Assembly: GCA_022495995.1 (NCBI GenBank)
Contig: JAFEMH010007002.1
Span: 1-64,000 of the forward strand
Length of the DNA: 64,000 nt
Reading direction: 5' to 3'
Source: Adenophora triphylla var. japonica
Lineage: Eukaryota > Streptophyta > Magnoliopsida > Asterales > Campanulaceae
Shown here: piece by piece, positions 47,894 through 59,916 of the stretch
Layout of the letters: the number at the start of each line of letters is the position of its first letter
Numbering within the stretch: the stretch's first letter is position 1
Program-made: the position numbers and the translations under genes
The notes under the pieces: generated by a model
Told to the model about the DNA's origin: nothing
Databases searched by the model: none
What the model saw: only the letters and a program-made list of their open reading frames with translations

Positions 47894-49660
47894 TTCACTC
47901 CTCCTTAAAGAAAATTCGTCCCGAATTTTAAACTTGATTACCTTAATGATCAATAACAAAGGCTACTTCTCCAAGCATTTCAAATTACAACCTTCAAATA
48001 TTTTCCTTAAGGTCATGATTCTTATATACATTCTCACAATCCAAACACTCTAGAATTAAATCCCGGAATTGAAATCCTAATAACTCTCAACGCTTTTCCC
48101 TACATAATTCAAATTTGTCTAAGCATCCTTAATTGAAGAACTCCATACGTACGAAGGATCATACAAATAAATTTTCCATATCAAGCTTTATACAGTACCC
48201 ATTCAATGCTAAACTAAACTGCTATTATACTAAACTCCCTTAAGATTAATAGAACCTCTCCAGTTGAAAGGAAACCCAACACACAATCTATTCTTCAAGA
48301 GTTTGGATAGTTTTCTCATTTTGAAACTATCCTCTACTCCTATTAAATTCTGAATCACCGTTGAACTTCCTTTAAAGTCTCCACAATCTATGGGTCTATC
48401 CTGACTAATTGCAACAATATTTCGCCTTACAACTCAAAGGATACACTTGACGACTCATAAGTCTTTCGGCAAATCGCATTCGAAATCACCATAACTTTTC
48501 CGGATAATATAAAATGACGCAATTAAAATCTTTTAATAGTTCCAACCATCGCTTAGGCTTATAGATCTCTCCCCTTCGAATAACTAAATTCTCCATACTC
48601 TTAGGGTCGGTCACAAATCCCAAAAGGAAACTTCAAAAAGATAAGATTCTTACTTAGATAACGCAACACAATTGTAGTCACTCTTAAGTAAGGAGTAAGA
48701 AATTTCCGCTTTATCTAAGTTAACTTCCTCGAAGCATACGCTATCACTTTCACATTTCTCTTAATATCACAATCAAATCTTCCTTTAATACGCACTTAAA
48801 ATTCACAAAATTCTCACATTCTTTAGGTAAGGTAAGGATCGGATCTATAGTTAATTTATTCCCCATTTCTACCAATATGATTCATTCTTATTACATCTTA
48901 CACCATTGATATCCTTCCGAGTTATCTAAACCAACGATTTTATAATTCTCGAAAACTCCTTGAAAATTCCTTTGGTAACACTTGGCCAACCTCAAAGATT
49001 ACGGACACAATCCTAATAAGAGCCATGATAACTTCCAAGCTTAAGACTATAGAACCCCAAATTTTGGAAACTTCTCGAGCCAACTCACACTATATAAACT
49101 TTGTCTACAAGGAATTCTCACCAAGGATTATTAACCTTAACCTCCAATGATTTTCATGATCCTCTCGGAACTTTAATTAACAAAGAGACCATCAATCCTA
49201 ATTACCCCCAAAGCCATCGAACTAAGGATTGAAACTTGGACTATCATACTTAGAATCAACACATGAGATACCTTGATGGAACACAATTACCATCTACTCA
49301 CAACTAGCACGAAAATTTTCCGGAAGGACTTCTTATGCAAGTCTAACACATACTAATTACCCTTCACATCTTTAAACAAAAACTTCCTGCCTTTAATGCT
49401 TACATAATAAGAATACCATATAAAGGTTTATTTATATTAAATACTAATATAATCAATTTGGGTATAGAAAAGAAGACTCATTTCTTATGATAGTCTACCA
49501 ATGCATAACAACTACTTAACCCTCCAGGTCAAGTATATCTCAAATTTACAAATTGGTAATCATACCAAATTAACTGGCAATACATACTCAGTCATGACCA
49601 CACCACTATCGTGGTAAATCAAGGGAGGTTCGAGGTATCTTCTCATAAGAGCAGAATCCT
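47894..49660 (-). other. non-coding interior of copy B
   Basis: Collinear with 33709-35447 of copy A; both lack pol domains. The polypurine region next to 47893 is kept. Shared by two copies, so the loss of pol is a property of the family, not of one copy. Confidence 0.75.
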
Positions 49661-50935
49661 CTAACAATAAAACAATATCTCAACAATGTATGTCACATAT
49701 AAGAAAAATGTGATGCCAAACATAAATGATATGCAACAGGATCTATAAAATATGACCCCTACTTCTGAGACAGGGAATATACCTTTAGTAACCTCTGAGG
49801 AAACTATCTCTCCTAGGCTCGAAACACGTACTCGACCATAGACCTTCTCTTTCGGTTTCCCTTCGTTATCTCTTTTGGTACCACCTCTTTGTCGTCCACC
49901 CGGCTGACCGCTGCTTAAAGCTCGTTCCCGCTGCCACCTTGGGCAATTCTTCCTAAAGTGTCCTATCTCTCCACACTTGATACACTTGCCTTGCTTTCTC
50001 CAACACTGATCTTCGGTATGTCCAATCCTCTTGCAAAAATTACAATTCATCCCATACTGTTTGGATTTAGGCCTAGATGAAGAAGCTACAACAAACTCTC
50101 CTCTCACACTTCCTGAAGTTAAAGTCCTTGGCTGTCCTCTAATGACTTTGGATTCTTGTCCTCGATACTTTGGTTTATTTCTAATCCCACCCTCAGATTT
50201 TCCACTATTTTTCTCAATGCTATTCTCGATCTCATATGCTCTATCTATGGTCAGTCGATAATTGGTGAAGCTATCAATCACTAATTTCTTCCTAAACTCA
50301 ATCCTCAAACCTGTTACAAACCTAAGAACTCTTCTCACTTCATGCGATACCAAATGAGGGCAACACCTAGCTAGTTCCTCAAATCGGACTGAATACTGTT
50401 TCACCGTCATGTTCCCTTGTTTTAGTCCTAAGAATTCAATCTCCTTCCTATCCCTTGTAACCATGGTAATGAAATAATCCTCGAACTGATGAGTGAAATT
50501 ATCCCAAGTCTGGGGCGTATGATCCCGCTCCCAACTTTTCTTCAAATTCTGCCACCACTGATCAGCTGGACCTTCAAGTTTGAAAACGGCATACTTAACT
50601 CTCTCTTTGTTGGGACTTTCTATAACCTCGAAAATCCTATTCATTTCTGCTAACCATTTTTCTGCCTTTAACGGATTTGGATCTCCATTAAAGCTCGGTG
50701 GGTTCATCTTCACAAATCTTTCTAATCCATCACTTTGGTACCCCTCAGGTTGATTCGGAACTGATCCTCTAGTTTCCATATTATGTACAAACATCCTGAA
50801 TAATTTCATCATCTCTTCATTCTGATTTCCACCTATACCCATATCTCCTTCATTTCCTAGAACCTTTCGCTGATCATCATTGCTTCCGGCCATTAGAACG
50901 AACTCCTGCATTAAACACTCGGCGTTAATTACCAC
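49661..50935 (-). CDS. gag protein of copy B, intact 424 aa
   Basis: Full open frame. Capsid-type gag domain at about residues 75-230: NPPSFNGDPNPLKAEKWLAE, FKLEGPADQWWQNL, FEDYFITMVTRDRKEIEFL and KQYSVRFEELARCCPHL, close to gag of Del/Tekay-type chromoviruses. Two zinc knuckles near residues 300-340, CNFCKRIGHTEDQC (C-x2-C-x4-H-x4-C) and CIKCGEIGHFRKNC. A basic tail with RGGTKRDNEGKPKEK follows, then a hydrophobic C-terminus that may be read-through into non-coding DNA. No DSG/DTG protease signature follows. It stays open although the element has no pol, which suggests recent selection or recent insertion. Confidence 0.92.
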   Translation of the reverse strand: MVINAECLMQEFVLMAGSNDDQRKVLGNEGDMGIGGNQNEEMMKLFRMFVHNMETRGSVPNQPEGYQSDGLERFVKMNPPSFNGDPNPLKAEKWLAEMNRIFEVIESPNKERVKYAVFKLEGPADQWWQNLKKSWERDHTPQTWDNFTHQFEDYFITMVTRDRKEIEFLGLKQGNMTVKQYSVRFEELARCCPHLVSHEVRRVLRFVTGLRIEFRKKLVIDSFTNYRLTIDRAYEIENSIEKNSGKSEGGIRNKPKYRGQESKVIRGQPRTLTSGSVRGEFVVASSSRPKSKQYGMNCNFCKRIGHTEDQCWRKQGKCIKCGEIGHFRKNCPRWQRERALSSGQPGGRQRGGTKRDNEGKPKEKVYGRVRVSSLGEIVSSEVTKGIFPVSEVGVIFYRSCCISFMFGITFFLYVTYIVEILFYC

Positions 50936-50993
50936 ACATTCCCACTTAGTCTAGACATCTACCCTTGACCTTTAAACTAAGCTCGATACCAAC

Positions 50994-53757
50994 CGCGAGC
51001 ACCCCAACCCGGACCTATCTCGTATCCCGAGCTTGAGGAGCCCAAACTAAGAAATCTCATTTTCCATTTTTCAAAAATCTTTTTAATTTGCCTTTACAAG
51101 GAAACCAATTCTAAATTTTCCCATAAACAAAATCAAATATAATATCTCCATTTGGAGGGATTTAAACAAATACCTTAAAAACCATACTTCATTAATTACA
51201 TTGAAAACCCTAATTAGCATTGTTTAACAAAAGAGTTTTCATTACAAATTATGAAAGAGTAATAATTAAATATGACTCCCTACAACCCCCACATATACCT
51301 ATCCTGACAAATCCTAAAAGCAATCCACAATCGTCTCCCGGCCTCACCGGTTCAGTCACCTGTCTCAAAGATAATCTAAAGCAGTAAAAGGGAAGGGGTG
51401 AGAATAAATCTCAATGAGCTATTATGAATGCAGCAAGATGCCAATCAAAGTGCAACACATAGCATGGTAGCACATAACACATTATGAAAGCGGTAAACAC
51501 CTTACGTTACCTCATTTTACCTTTCCCGTCTGAACAATAAGTCGTACAACGTGGGAGTAAAACTCCTCTCTTTGGTGAATTGCCTCCAAAGACATTCACC
51601 TCTTATAGGACTCATACTCCAGAGATCCATATAAGAAAAGATACCTATATCGAGTATCCAACAACAATGTCGCTAACTGTAAAGCTTTAGGCTTAATACG
51701 TAAGCATTCCCCTAATCACCAATCGCAGCGGTATGTAAAGGCTCCTTATTGCTCAATACAAGAGGCCAGCTTGCCCCACTCGCGGCCACGCAGGGGAAGG
51801 ATCACCGGTATGATGAACCTTCAATCACTTATAGAACAAATCAATAATTGATTGAATTTCATCATACCCACCCGAATATAAACACACTCAAGCACATAAT
51901 AGATACTTGAAATAAATCCACAAAAAGGGATAATAATATAACAACATGGTAAAATATACTCATGCTAATCAATACCATAGTGCAACAATTCATTTAATAC
52001 ACTATGCATAATATCATCAATAAATATGAATGATAACAAATAAATCCACCAATGGGATAACCATGCAACCACAAAATAAGCATATCCACACACTGGGATA
52101 ACATAACAACTTGTCAAATAATCCACACTTGGGATGCACATAACAACTTGCCAAATAATCCATACTTAGGATATTAAGGTAACCATATAATCAATAATTT
52201 CACAACTTAGAATAACAATGCCACAAGGTGATACATACCCATTACCAATTAGTTCAATAGTGAAACCTATGGCTTCTACACCATTGCAACTATTCACCAA
52301 AGATAAAGAGTAAGTGAGGCTACTATATATCATAAACCATTCTTACATAGTCATTATACAACCTCGAATAACCTTAATTAAAGTTCAAGATCTATTTCCC
52401 AAGTTGAAACTATTTTGGTGAAGTACTAATCAAACTTAACAATTGTTTTCTGGACGATGATCCATATTACAAGGTCCCGATAGAGATTCAAATTAAATTA
52501 TTAAGTTGTAGTCACAATGCTTAAGTGGCCCAAGTTCTACTTTAATCTAAGTTGAGAAGGTTTGATTCATATCCGAAAGTGATTAGGTTCCATTAATTTA
52601 TAGTGGTTAGGATTCATGCCACTAGGTTGTTGTCAAAAATCGCAAGAACGGAACTGGGAAAGTTCGGCAACATGGGCGACCGCCCAAGATGACTTGGGCG
52701 ACCGCCAAGAAGGAAAAATAAGCACTCAGCCATCGGGCCACGGGCGGCCGCTCAAGCCCCCTACGGGCGACCGCCTAAGTGGCGATTCAGCCCTTGCCCA
52801 ATTCTAATCCCTTTTTACTTACATTCTTTTCCTTTTAACACCCTTTTCCATGAACACCTAAATGGTTTCTAACTTTTCAATCCTCCACTTAAATCATCCA
52901 AACCCAAAATAGTATAGACTTAGATTATTTACTACTTAAGTTCCCACCCATTTCATCATCTTATTTCAAGCTAAAAATCTTCTAATCTAACTCCATCCAT
53001 TTAACTACCTCATTCCAAGTTTGAACTTCTTACTTTAATTAAACCCATTTGCTTACCCTCTTGACCCACTTTCTTAACCAACAACAACATTCTAAAGCAT
53101 TTACTAAATTCCTCAACTCCAAGAAGGTTTCTAAGCATCAATCAACCATTTCAACAATAAGAACAACATTTAATAGTTTATGAACATCACATAGAAGGGA
53201 AAATCATAATAACTCACTTAGCAATTATGAAGTGGATTAAAGATCTTCTTAGCTCAAAGTGTTCCTCTTGACTCCACGAATCCAAAAGTACACCCGGATC
53301 TTCAAATGGAGAAGGTTTGGATTAACTACCATTTTTGGAAGAAATATATTGGAAGGAGGTTTCCATGGGAAGAAGGTTGAGGAAGAAGAAGGAAAATGAT
53401 GGAGAATGGAGGAGTATGGAAGAGTATGGGGAGGGATAAAGGGAGTATGGGGAGGTTTGACAAATAAAGAAAAGGATGAGGGAAATAAGGGGAGGGTATG
53501 GTCCCCCCATCCCTTCTTTTTTTAAAAAATATCTTTTTCAATCATACTTCTCCTACACAAGGAAGTATACTACCCACATTTTATTTATTTTGTCCATTTC
53601 TATTATTATACCCTTCCCAAGAATATTATTTATTTCTCAATCATTTCATTTTAATATTAAGAAATCAAAGATATAAATTAAACACATAATATTAAAAATA
53701 ATATTAAAAGCACATTTCATGATACTAAAATAGGTGCCTAGGTTTAGGGTCGTTACA
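50994..53757 (-). repeat. 5' LTR of copy B (2764 bp)
   Basis: Partner of 45117-47893. The inner edge reads GTTGGTATCGAGC on the minus strand, a Met-type primer site lacking one A. Differences from the partner are concentrated at CpG-rich spots (50994-51010, 51330-51370, 51755-51800, 52640-52790). Confidence 0.93.
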
Positions 53758-54250
53758 CCGTATAACACTTTCTTGAGCCTACAAACATGGTTAGGAAATT
53801 CCTTTGACTGGAAACCTTGGGGCTGATTCATAAAGACTTCTCTATCTAGCGCCCCATAGAGAAAAGCATTTTTCACATCAAGCTGCCATAACTTCCTGCC
53901 CTTATGTGCAGCCAATGAGACAATAGTTCGAACCGTTGTCATCTTCGCGACTGGGCTGAATGTTTCTTTGTAGTCTAACCCATAATGTTGTGAAAAACCT
54001 CAAGCAACCAGCATTGCTTTATAGCGCTCCACCGACCGTCAATCCTTTTCTTCAGCTTGTAGACCCATTTACATGTAACCGACTGAATATATTTTGGCTT
54101 TGGCACTAGCTCCCAAGTATTGTTCTTTATCAATGCTGAAATTTCCTCGTGCATTGCCGTAACCCAATTTTTGTTTCCTGTGGTTTCCTCAAACCTTGAG
54201 GTTCTTGAAAATCGAAGGGTCCTGTGAGTAAACATTGTGTCACAGTACAT
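53646..54250 (-). pseudogene. copia reverse transcriptase, N-terminal part
   Basis: Frames contain WVTAMHEEISALIKNNTWEL and CKWVYKLK (54250-53975, continuing from integrase through a frameshift near 54190), then a disrupted stretch and LWQLDVKNAFLYGALDREVF with the first catalytic Asp (53942-53763). The coding part ends at the target duplication 53758-53762; the frame at 53646-53757 is in the inserted element. Confidence 0.9.
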
Positions 54251-55985
54251 TGATTTGCATGAACATCATAATCTTTTTGCCACACCGGAGCCCTTCTCTC
54301 TCTACTAGATCTTCTAAGAGCTGGAGTAGAGGCATCAACACTGTCTAAACTTGGTTGTTCTAACTCGTCATGTGCAGAATCATCGCTCCCCCTTCCTCCA
54401 GAATCACCATTATGTGGCAGCAAGGTTTGGAGATCTTCTATACTACTTGATAATTCATCACCATTCTCAAGTAATCTACCTGTTATCTTTAGGCATTCAA
54501 AATAAGTGGTAACTTCATCGAATACTACATCTCGAGAAGTAGTAAACTTTTTAGTCTTGGGATCCATACACCTCCAACCTTTTCGATGCTCATCATAGCC
54601 CACAAATATACATCTTTTCGCCTTTGGATCCAACTTTGTTCTGTCACTTTTGGGAATATGAACAAAACAAGTTGAACCAAAAACACGCAAGTGACTCACA
54701 TTTGGCTTTATATTAACCAAAAGTTCAAATGGAGACTTGCCATTACCTTGCCACGGAGGTAGTCGATTTACCACGTAACTTGAGCACTTCATCGCTTCAG
54801 CCCAAAGTTGTCGAGGAAGATTTTTGTCATGAATCCAAGACAAGCTTACTTCTGCTAGGTGTGCAAGCTTTCGTTCAGCAACGCCGTTTTGCTGAGGCGT
54901 TTTTCTACAAGTCATCTGCCTTTTAATTCCATTGTCATCACAAAACTTCAAAAACTCACCATCCAGATACTCCGTCCCATTATCTGTCCTTAAGCATATG
55001 ATCTTGAAGCCAAGCTGCTTCTCAACACGGATTTTGAATTCAACAAACGTTGCAAAAGCATCGCTCTTTTGCTTCAAGAAATACACCCATGAGAACCTGG
55101 AGAAGTCATCAACAAATATCATCATATAATGATAACTACTATAACTTGCTGTCTTCGCTGGCCCCATCAAATCAGAATGAACTAGCTCCAATGGCGTTGC
55201 TCTCCGGTTCTTTGACTTCTTGAATGGAAGACACTTGCATTTCCCAAATTGACAACCTTGGCAAACCAATTGTGAAGGTATGCTGGTAAAGCTAGGCAGC
55301 CCATCAACCAGCTGCTTAGAAGAAATTTCTTTCAATTTCTTATAGCCAACGTGTCCCAACCTGGAATGCCAAAGAGCTGGATTATTATTTTGACCTATTC
55401 TTTCAACATATGCCTCAGTTGCAGACAACACAAATAAGTTAGATTTCTTCTTCCCACTATAAATAACATCACCAATATTTTCCTTCACATCCCCTAACAC
55501 CTTAACATCATTAGGCCCAAAAAGAACATACTTTCCAGAATCAGTAATTTGAGAAACTGAAACTAGATTTTTGCATACTCCAGGAACATGATAAACACTA
55601 TTTAAAACAATGTTATCGATTGAATCAGTTACCTTGACATTTACACACCCTTCTTTCGCAACCGGATGGACGGAGTTGTCTGCTGTAACAATTACCCGTT
55701 TCCCTCGATGATCTTGAGTTTTAGAGAGCAGCGAACCATTTCCAGTGAGATGATGGGTGCAACCAGAATCAAATATCCAGTTTGTCTTGTAGTCAATAGA
55801 GGCATTAACATCATGAACGTCAACTACTTCATTTGAAAAACAATTTTCCCAATCAACTCTCTCATCGCAGTCTCCATCCTTCTTCGTGCTTAAGTTTCCG
55901 TCTTCAATTTTTACGCGACAAAACTTTTTGATGTGCCCAATCTGCTTACATCTGTAACACTTCTTTTGCTTGTACCCCCCTTCTT
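54190..55985 (-). pseudogene. copia zinc knuckle, protease and integrase
   Basis: Open from the truncated start at 55985 down to about 54190. Knuckle CYRCKQIGHIKKFC (C-x2-C-x4-H-x4-C) at about 55960; protease signature WIFDSGCTHHL at about 55770; pre-integrase and zinc-binding part with LWHSRLGHVGYKKL and CQGCQFGK; integrase core with VHSDLMGP, IFVDDFSRFSWVYFLKQKS, LRTDNGTEY and QNGVAERKLAHL (D, D, E all present); then the C-terminal GWRCMDPKTKKF motif. It would cut the polyprotein and insert cDNA. Only the missing 5' half makes it a dead copy. Confidence 0.93.
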
Positions 55986-57290
55986 TTGCATCTAAAACCC
56001 ATTTTCATGTATCCTTTGCATCAAAGATCATATTTTTATCATCAAATTAGCATCCTTTGCATATTAAATACTATTTTTCTCATAAAAATGCATCATTTGC
56101 ATAAAAATCATGTCCTTAATTAAAAAGCATCTTTTGCAACCCAAAATGTCATCTTTTCACTAAAAATGTCATTTTTACATGCATTCCCCCATGTTCCCAT
56201 TAGCAACCTTCGGAACGGACCGGTGTAAAGATCCTATCTTTACATCGTTTCTTCCATTAAAGGTGCCACAATCTCTTTAGAAAGGGATAAACCTTGAACC
56301 TATATCTCCGATTATCACTTAAGACGAGCATGAAGCATCTATATAAGCTCAATCGTCTTAAGGTGTAGGATTGATGGGCTAAGGTCACTCCTTTCCTAAA
56401 GAACCTCATTTTGGACTATAGAAGAGAGTCATTCTCTCGATCACGCAAGACCCGAGGTCAAAAAGCGATGATCACAAGTCCAAGATGAGGACGGGATCAA
56501 AGTCCCGAACACATAAAAATCCAAGGAATCCCGAGCGACAACCAACTAAATGGTTTGTACGTCCAGAAGACAACTTGGGACATTCCCCTCCCCCCATATC
56601 TTTTCAAACACACGCACACAAGAAAGCACGCAAGCAAGCACGATAAACAGAATCTAGGGAGACTTGCTATGGCAAGGCACCTTGGGTGAACGACGCATGT
56701 CTCATGTCGTATGTCTCATGTTGAATGTTGAATGACGCATGTCTCATGTCGTATGTCTCATGTCTCATGTTGAATGTCGCATGTCTCATGTTGAATGTCG
56801 CATGTTGGTTGTCGCATGTTGCATCTCGCATCTTGGTTCTCTCAGCATGTTGATGTCTCCAGGTGAGGACCATGCCACTTGTCAAGTTTCTGATCTTGAT
56901 CTTATCCAAACGGCATCTCTTGAGAGATATCCCTTCAATGATTGCGTGACACGTGTCAAGTAAAGATGATAATGTTCTTCACTTACTTGAATATATATAC
57001 TCCCCCCCTCCATTTGTATGGTATGTTTTTAGGATATAAGCTCTCTCTTCTCTCTCTCTAGAAAATAATGTCTTATGTTTATAAATGAAATGTTATGAAT
57101 TTGATTGATGATTCTCACGTCGAAGGATTTTGGGGGGAAAGGCCCCCCACCCCTAACGGTGTCTTGTCTTATAGGTCCCACATTACGTCGGACCCGAGGA
57201 GCGTTCATCCAGATCGTACATCTTTGCTACTCTCGATCAGTCCTGTGCAACCATTTTGGCCAGGCAACATCAAGCATCTTTTTTTAAAAA
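55986..57290. other. unclassified repeat-like sequence
   Basis: No gene. Starts with degenerate short repeats of CATCTTTTGCA/CATCCTTTGCAT type (55989-56190), and ends with a GC-rich part around 57130-57290 that includes GGGGGGAAAGGCCCCCC. The edge with the copia element at 55985 carries the same nine bases (TTCTTTTGC) on both sides, 20 bp apart. Possibly the remains of a long LTR. Confidence 0.35.
56697..56836. repeat. 7-bp minisatellite (ATGTCTC / ATGTCGT / ATGTTGA variants)
   Basis: About twenty degenerate heptamers in a row. It gives a false His/Met/Arg-rich reading frame on the minus strand. Confidence 0.85.
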
Positions 57291-58364
57291 AAACCTATTT
57301 TAACGATTAGGTTGATTACACAAATTTGATATTCATCAAACTATTCGGTTAGTATCCCCAACTATATTTTGCATTCTCTTCAACGAAAATATCACATTGT
57401 CCCCTATTTTTCATTTTAGGTTAAATACATCATTCGTTCAATATATTATAATAGTAATACTTGATTTTTTGATTTTTTTCAATAAAAACCTTTTTTAAAA
57501 GAAAAATGTTTTTCATGTGGTTAGCATGATAACTTATTTAACTTAGAATCTATGGCACTATGAATGTCGAGATGGGTTATCACATTACTATGGATGGTGA
57601 CTGGCGACTGACAGTCACCAATGAGAGGAATATGAAAACATATGTTGATCCTCTTCAGAACAAAAAAAAAAAAACATTTTTTTTTTCTGAACTCATCATC
57701 TCTTTCGTACACGTGGCCAAAATAGCCCATTTGCTAAACAAAGGTTACAGTACTTCATCTCTACGTTGACATAATTATTTTCCTTCCGTTCCATAAAGAT
57801 ACCCCTTTTTATTATTTTTGTTTATCCTAGAAAAATGGTCTCAATGATGGATCTCCTAAATTATTGCAAAAATATGAACATGGGGCACCTTATATTCCGC
57901 CATATCATCATGTTAACATCAGGTCAATAAATGCTTCAAATTAATGACACCTAAAACTTAATTAAGAATTCATTATATTTTTTAAAATTGATCCAACCTC
58001 ATTCCAAAATTTCCAACAATATTTGAACGCTGCAACACTCGATCGCATGGTCACTTCCCCTTTTTCGATGTTTTTGTTAAATTGTTGAATAAATCGTGTT
58101 GTCTTATTTCTCGTTCTACTTTATAAGCTTCCTTTCCATTTGTTAAGAGTCTTTTGACTTCTCAATTTTGTTGAAAGTTTTTGTTTTAGATCTCTTTAAT
58201 GGAAATCTTTGTCTCCTCCCCTTTGTTGTAAGTCTTTGCCTTCTCTCCGGTATATATTCCGGTATATATTGAGAGCATTAGAAAATTTATCTGGTTGCAA
58301 TGCTTGAATTGTTTGGTTGCGCATTTACTGCCGACTCAAATACGTCACTTTATCATGTGATGAC
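57291..58364. other. AT-rich intergenic DNA, nothing assigned
   Basis: No coding potential, no recognisable element ends. Short A and T runs. Confidence 0.5.
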
Positions 58365-58760
58365 GTCATAAAAATCAGCCCCCCGGGGTGGCAAAAGTAG
58401 CGGAAACACGTCGGCACCTCAGGAAGAATCTGCAAAATAGCACCGTTAGGGGTGCGGGGGGTTGCTCCGGTATAACCCTCGGGCGTAAGAATCAGTCTAT
58501 GTTTTGTGTATAAAACTGTATATGGAAGCTCTTTCTAGAGAGAAAGAGCTGTGGAGAGAGAGTGTTTGTGTGTGTATAATGAGAGAGAATGAGACTTACC
58601 TTTGCTTTGGAGGGTTATAGTATATATAGAGTGAGAGAGTGCTAATGTGGCATTTTATGAGGGATTTCAATGTAAATATTTGATATATGTATATATGGGA
58701 TATATTTGATTGTATGGGACGGTATAAATGTGTATGTATAAATATACCGAAAAGTCAGGG
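58365..58760 (-). repeat. LTR-like fragment
   Basis: On the minus strand: a TATA-like stretch (about 58615-58630), GA/CT-rich leader (58535-58600), then a GC-rich block GGTTATACCGGAGCAACC with CCCCGCACCCC. This order is the same as in the Tat LTRs at 100-200 and 12830-12960, although the sequence is not clearly homologous. The GC block (58441-58460) also matches 57142-57160 in inverted orientation over about 19 bp. No partner LTR found. Confidence 0.35.
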
Positions 58761-59295
58761 CTCATCATCATATTTCTAAAGTCAAATTCTTATCGTGTGG
58801 GGGTTTACTAAAGGAAAGTGTTGAGCCGTATCCAAGTTTTACTTGTAGAAGCATTTGAGCATCACAAATTATAGTTTACAAAGACATCTATTGAAGATTT
58901 GGTTTGGGGGTTGACCGTCGCTATTCGATATGTGTTAGGTTATGTATGTTTAGATCTTAATTGCAATTATTATATTTCGGACGAGCTTTCGATATTTGTG
59001 AAGCACTTATCTTTTGAAATTTATTAATGCAATTATACGTTGCTAAAAAAAATAAAAAAAAATAAAATTGCTCCGTTAAATCGACAACTCAATGCCAAAA
59101 AATAAATAAAAATGATATAGGCAAATCGCTAGCAGCTGTTGGAGCTAGATTTATTTTAATAATGATCAGATAATGATGCAAATTTGACTTTAAAAAATAA
59201 GCAAATAAACAATAAACACTTTAAACGTACGCCTAGTACATGTTCAATTAGGTCTAAAAATAGTTCTAGCGCAATTTCATTTACTATAACATGTA
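58761..59295. other. AT-rich intergenic DNA, nothing assigned
   Basis: No gene or element ends seen. Confidence 0.5.
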
Positions 59296-59583
59296 CTCCC
59301 TCCCTGCGTTACACCTAATTTTGAATTTTCTCTCACGACACGAAATTATGAAATATTGTTATAATAAGAGTAGAAAGAACGAGTGAAGGAGGTGTTTTGA
59401 CTATAAAAAGTAAAATATTAGAGATAATAAGTGAGAGCAATATTAAGGAAATTGTTTTTGTTAGTATAACAATTGAATCTCATTGAATATAAAACTAATA
59501 TAAATTTATCATTTTAGGATGTATTAAGTCGAGTGAGATGTCCAAAATGACAAATTATCCTAAGTCAGATGCGATTGAGGGAG
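59296..59583. mobile_element. Stowaway/mariner-type MITE, diverged
   Basis: 288 bp. Ends CTCCCTCC and GGAGGGAG-like (GAGGGAG), TA on both sides (59294-59295, 59584-59585). The inverted repeats have diverged beyond the first eight bases. Confidence 0.75.
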
Positions 59584-59916
59584 TATATATACAAATAAGT
59601 AAAGCTTATTTATTAAAAAATTTACAAATCACTTGTGACATATATTATTATTATTATGGGATGAGAATTATGGAGTAACTATTATCAAAAGCTTATCTTT
59701 TCAGTTAGGTAGCAAAATGTAGTGGAAATTTACTGGAAGAATCTTTGAGATTTTTTTATTGATCAAAAAGACCTTTTTTTTTTTTTTAACATACCAAACA
59801 CAAATATAGAGATGTTCTAAAACAAGTTGAAAACAACTTTTTGGGCTTTACATAAATGGTTAGGTATTTGCACCTACTTAACCAAAGTATTTTCTCCTAG
59901 GTAATTCAATTTTTTA

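Larger units (their letters stand above)
45117..53757 (-). mobile_element. gag-only Ty3/gypsy element with ~2.77-kb LTRs, copy B
   Basis: 8.64 kb, same family as 31026-39374. LTRs at 45117-47893 and 50994-53757, target duplication CCGTA. Same minus-strand start (TGTAACGACCC) and end. Interior has an intact gag and about 1.8 kb of non-coding DNA, without pol. It landed inside the RT gene of a copia element between the codons of LYG and LKQ. Confidence 0.95.
43724..55985 (-). mobile_element. Ty1/copia element, 5' truncated, split by copy B
   Basis: On the minus strand: zinc knuckle (55960), protease, integrase, RT, RNase H and 3' LTR. The gag body, primer site and 5' LTR are missing; the sequence ends abruptly near 55985. 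Reverse transcriptase is interrupted by the 8.6-kb element at 45117-53757 with target duplication CCGTA (45112-45116 and 53758-53762). Otherwise well preserved, with one nonsense codon and a few frameshifts. Confidence 0.92.

Noticed and set aside
53646..53757. C-terminal part of the frame ending in YIFDFLILK
   Set aside because: This is LTR sequence of copy B joined by chance to the copia RT frame at the insertion point.
56667..56909. His/Met-rich minus-strand frame
   Set aside because: Translation of the 7-bp minisatellite.
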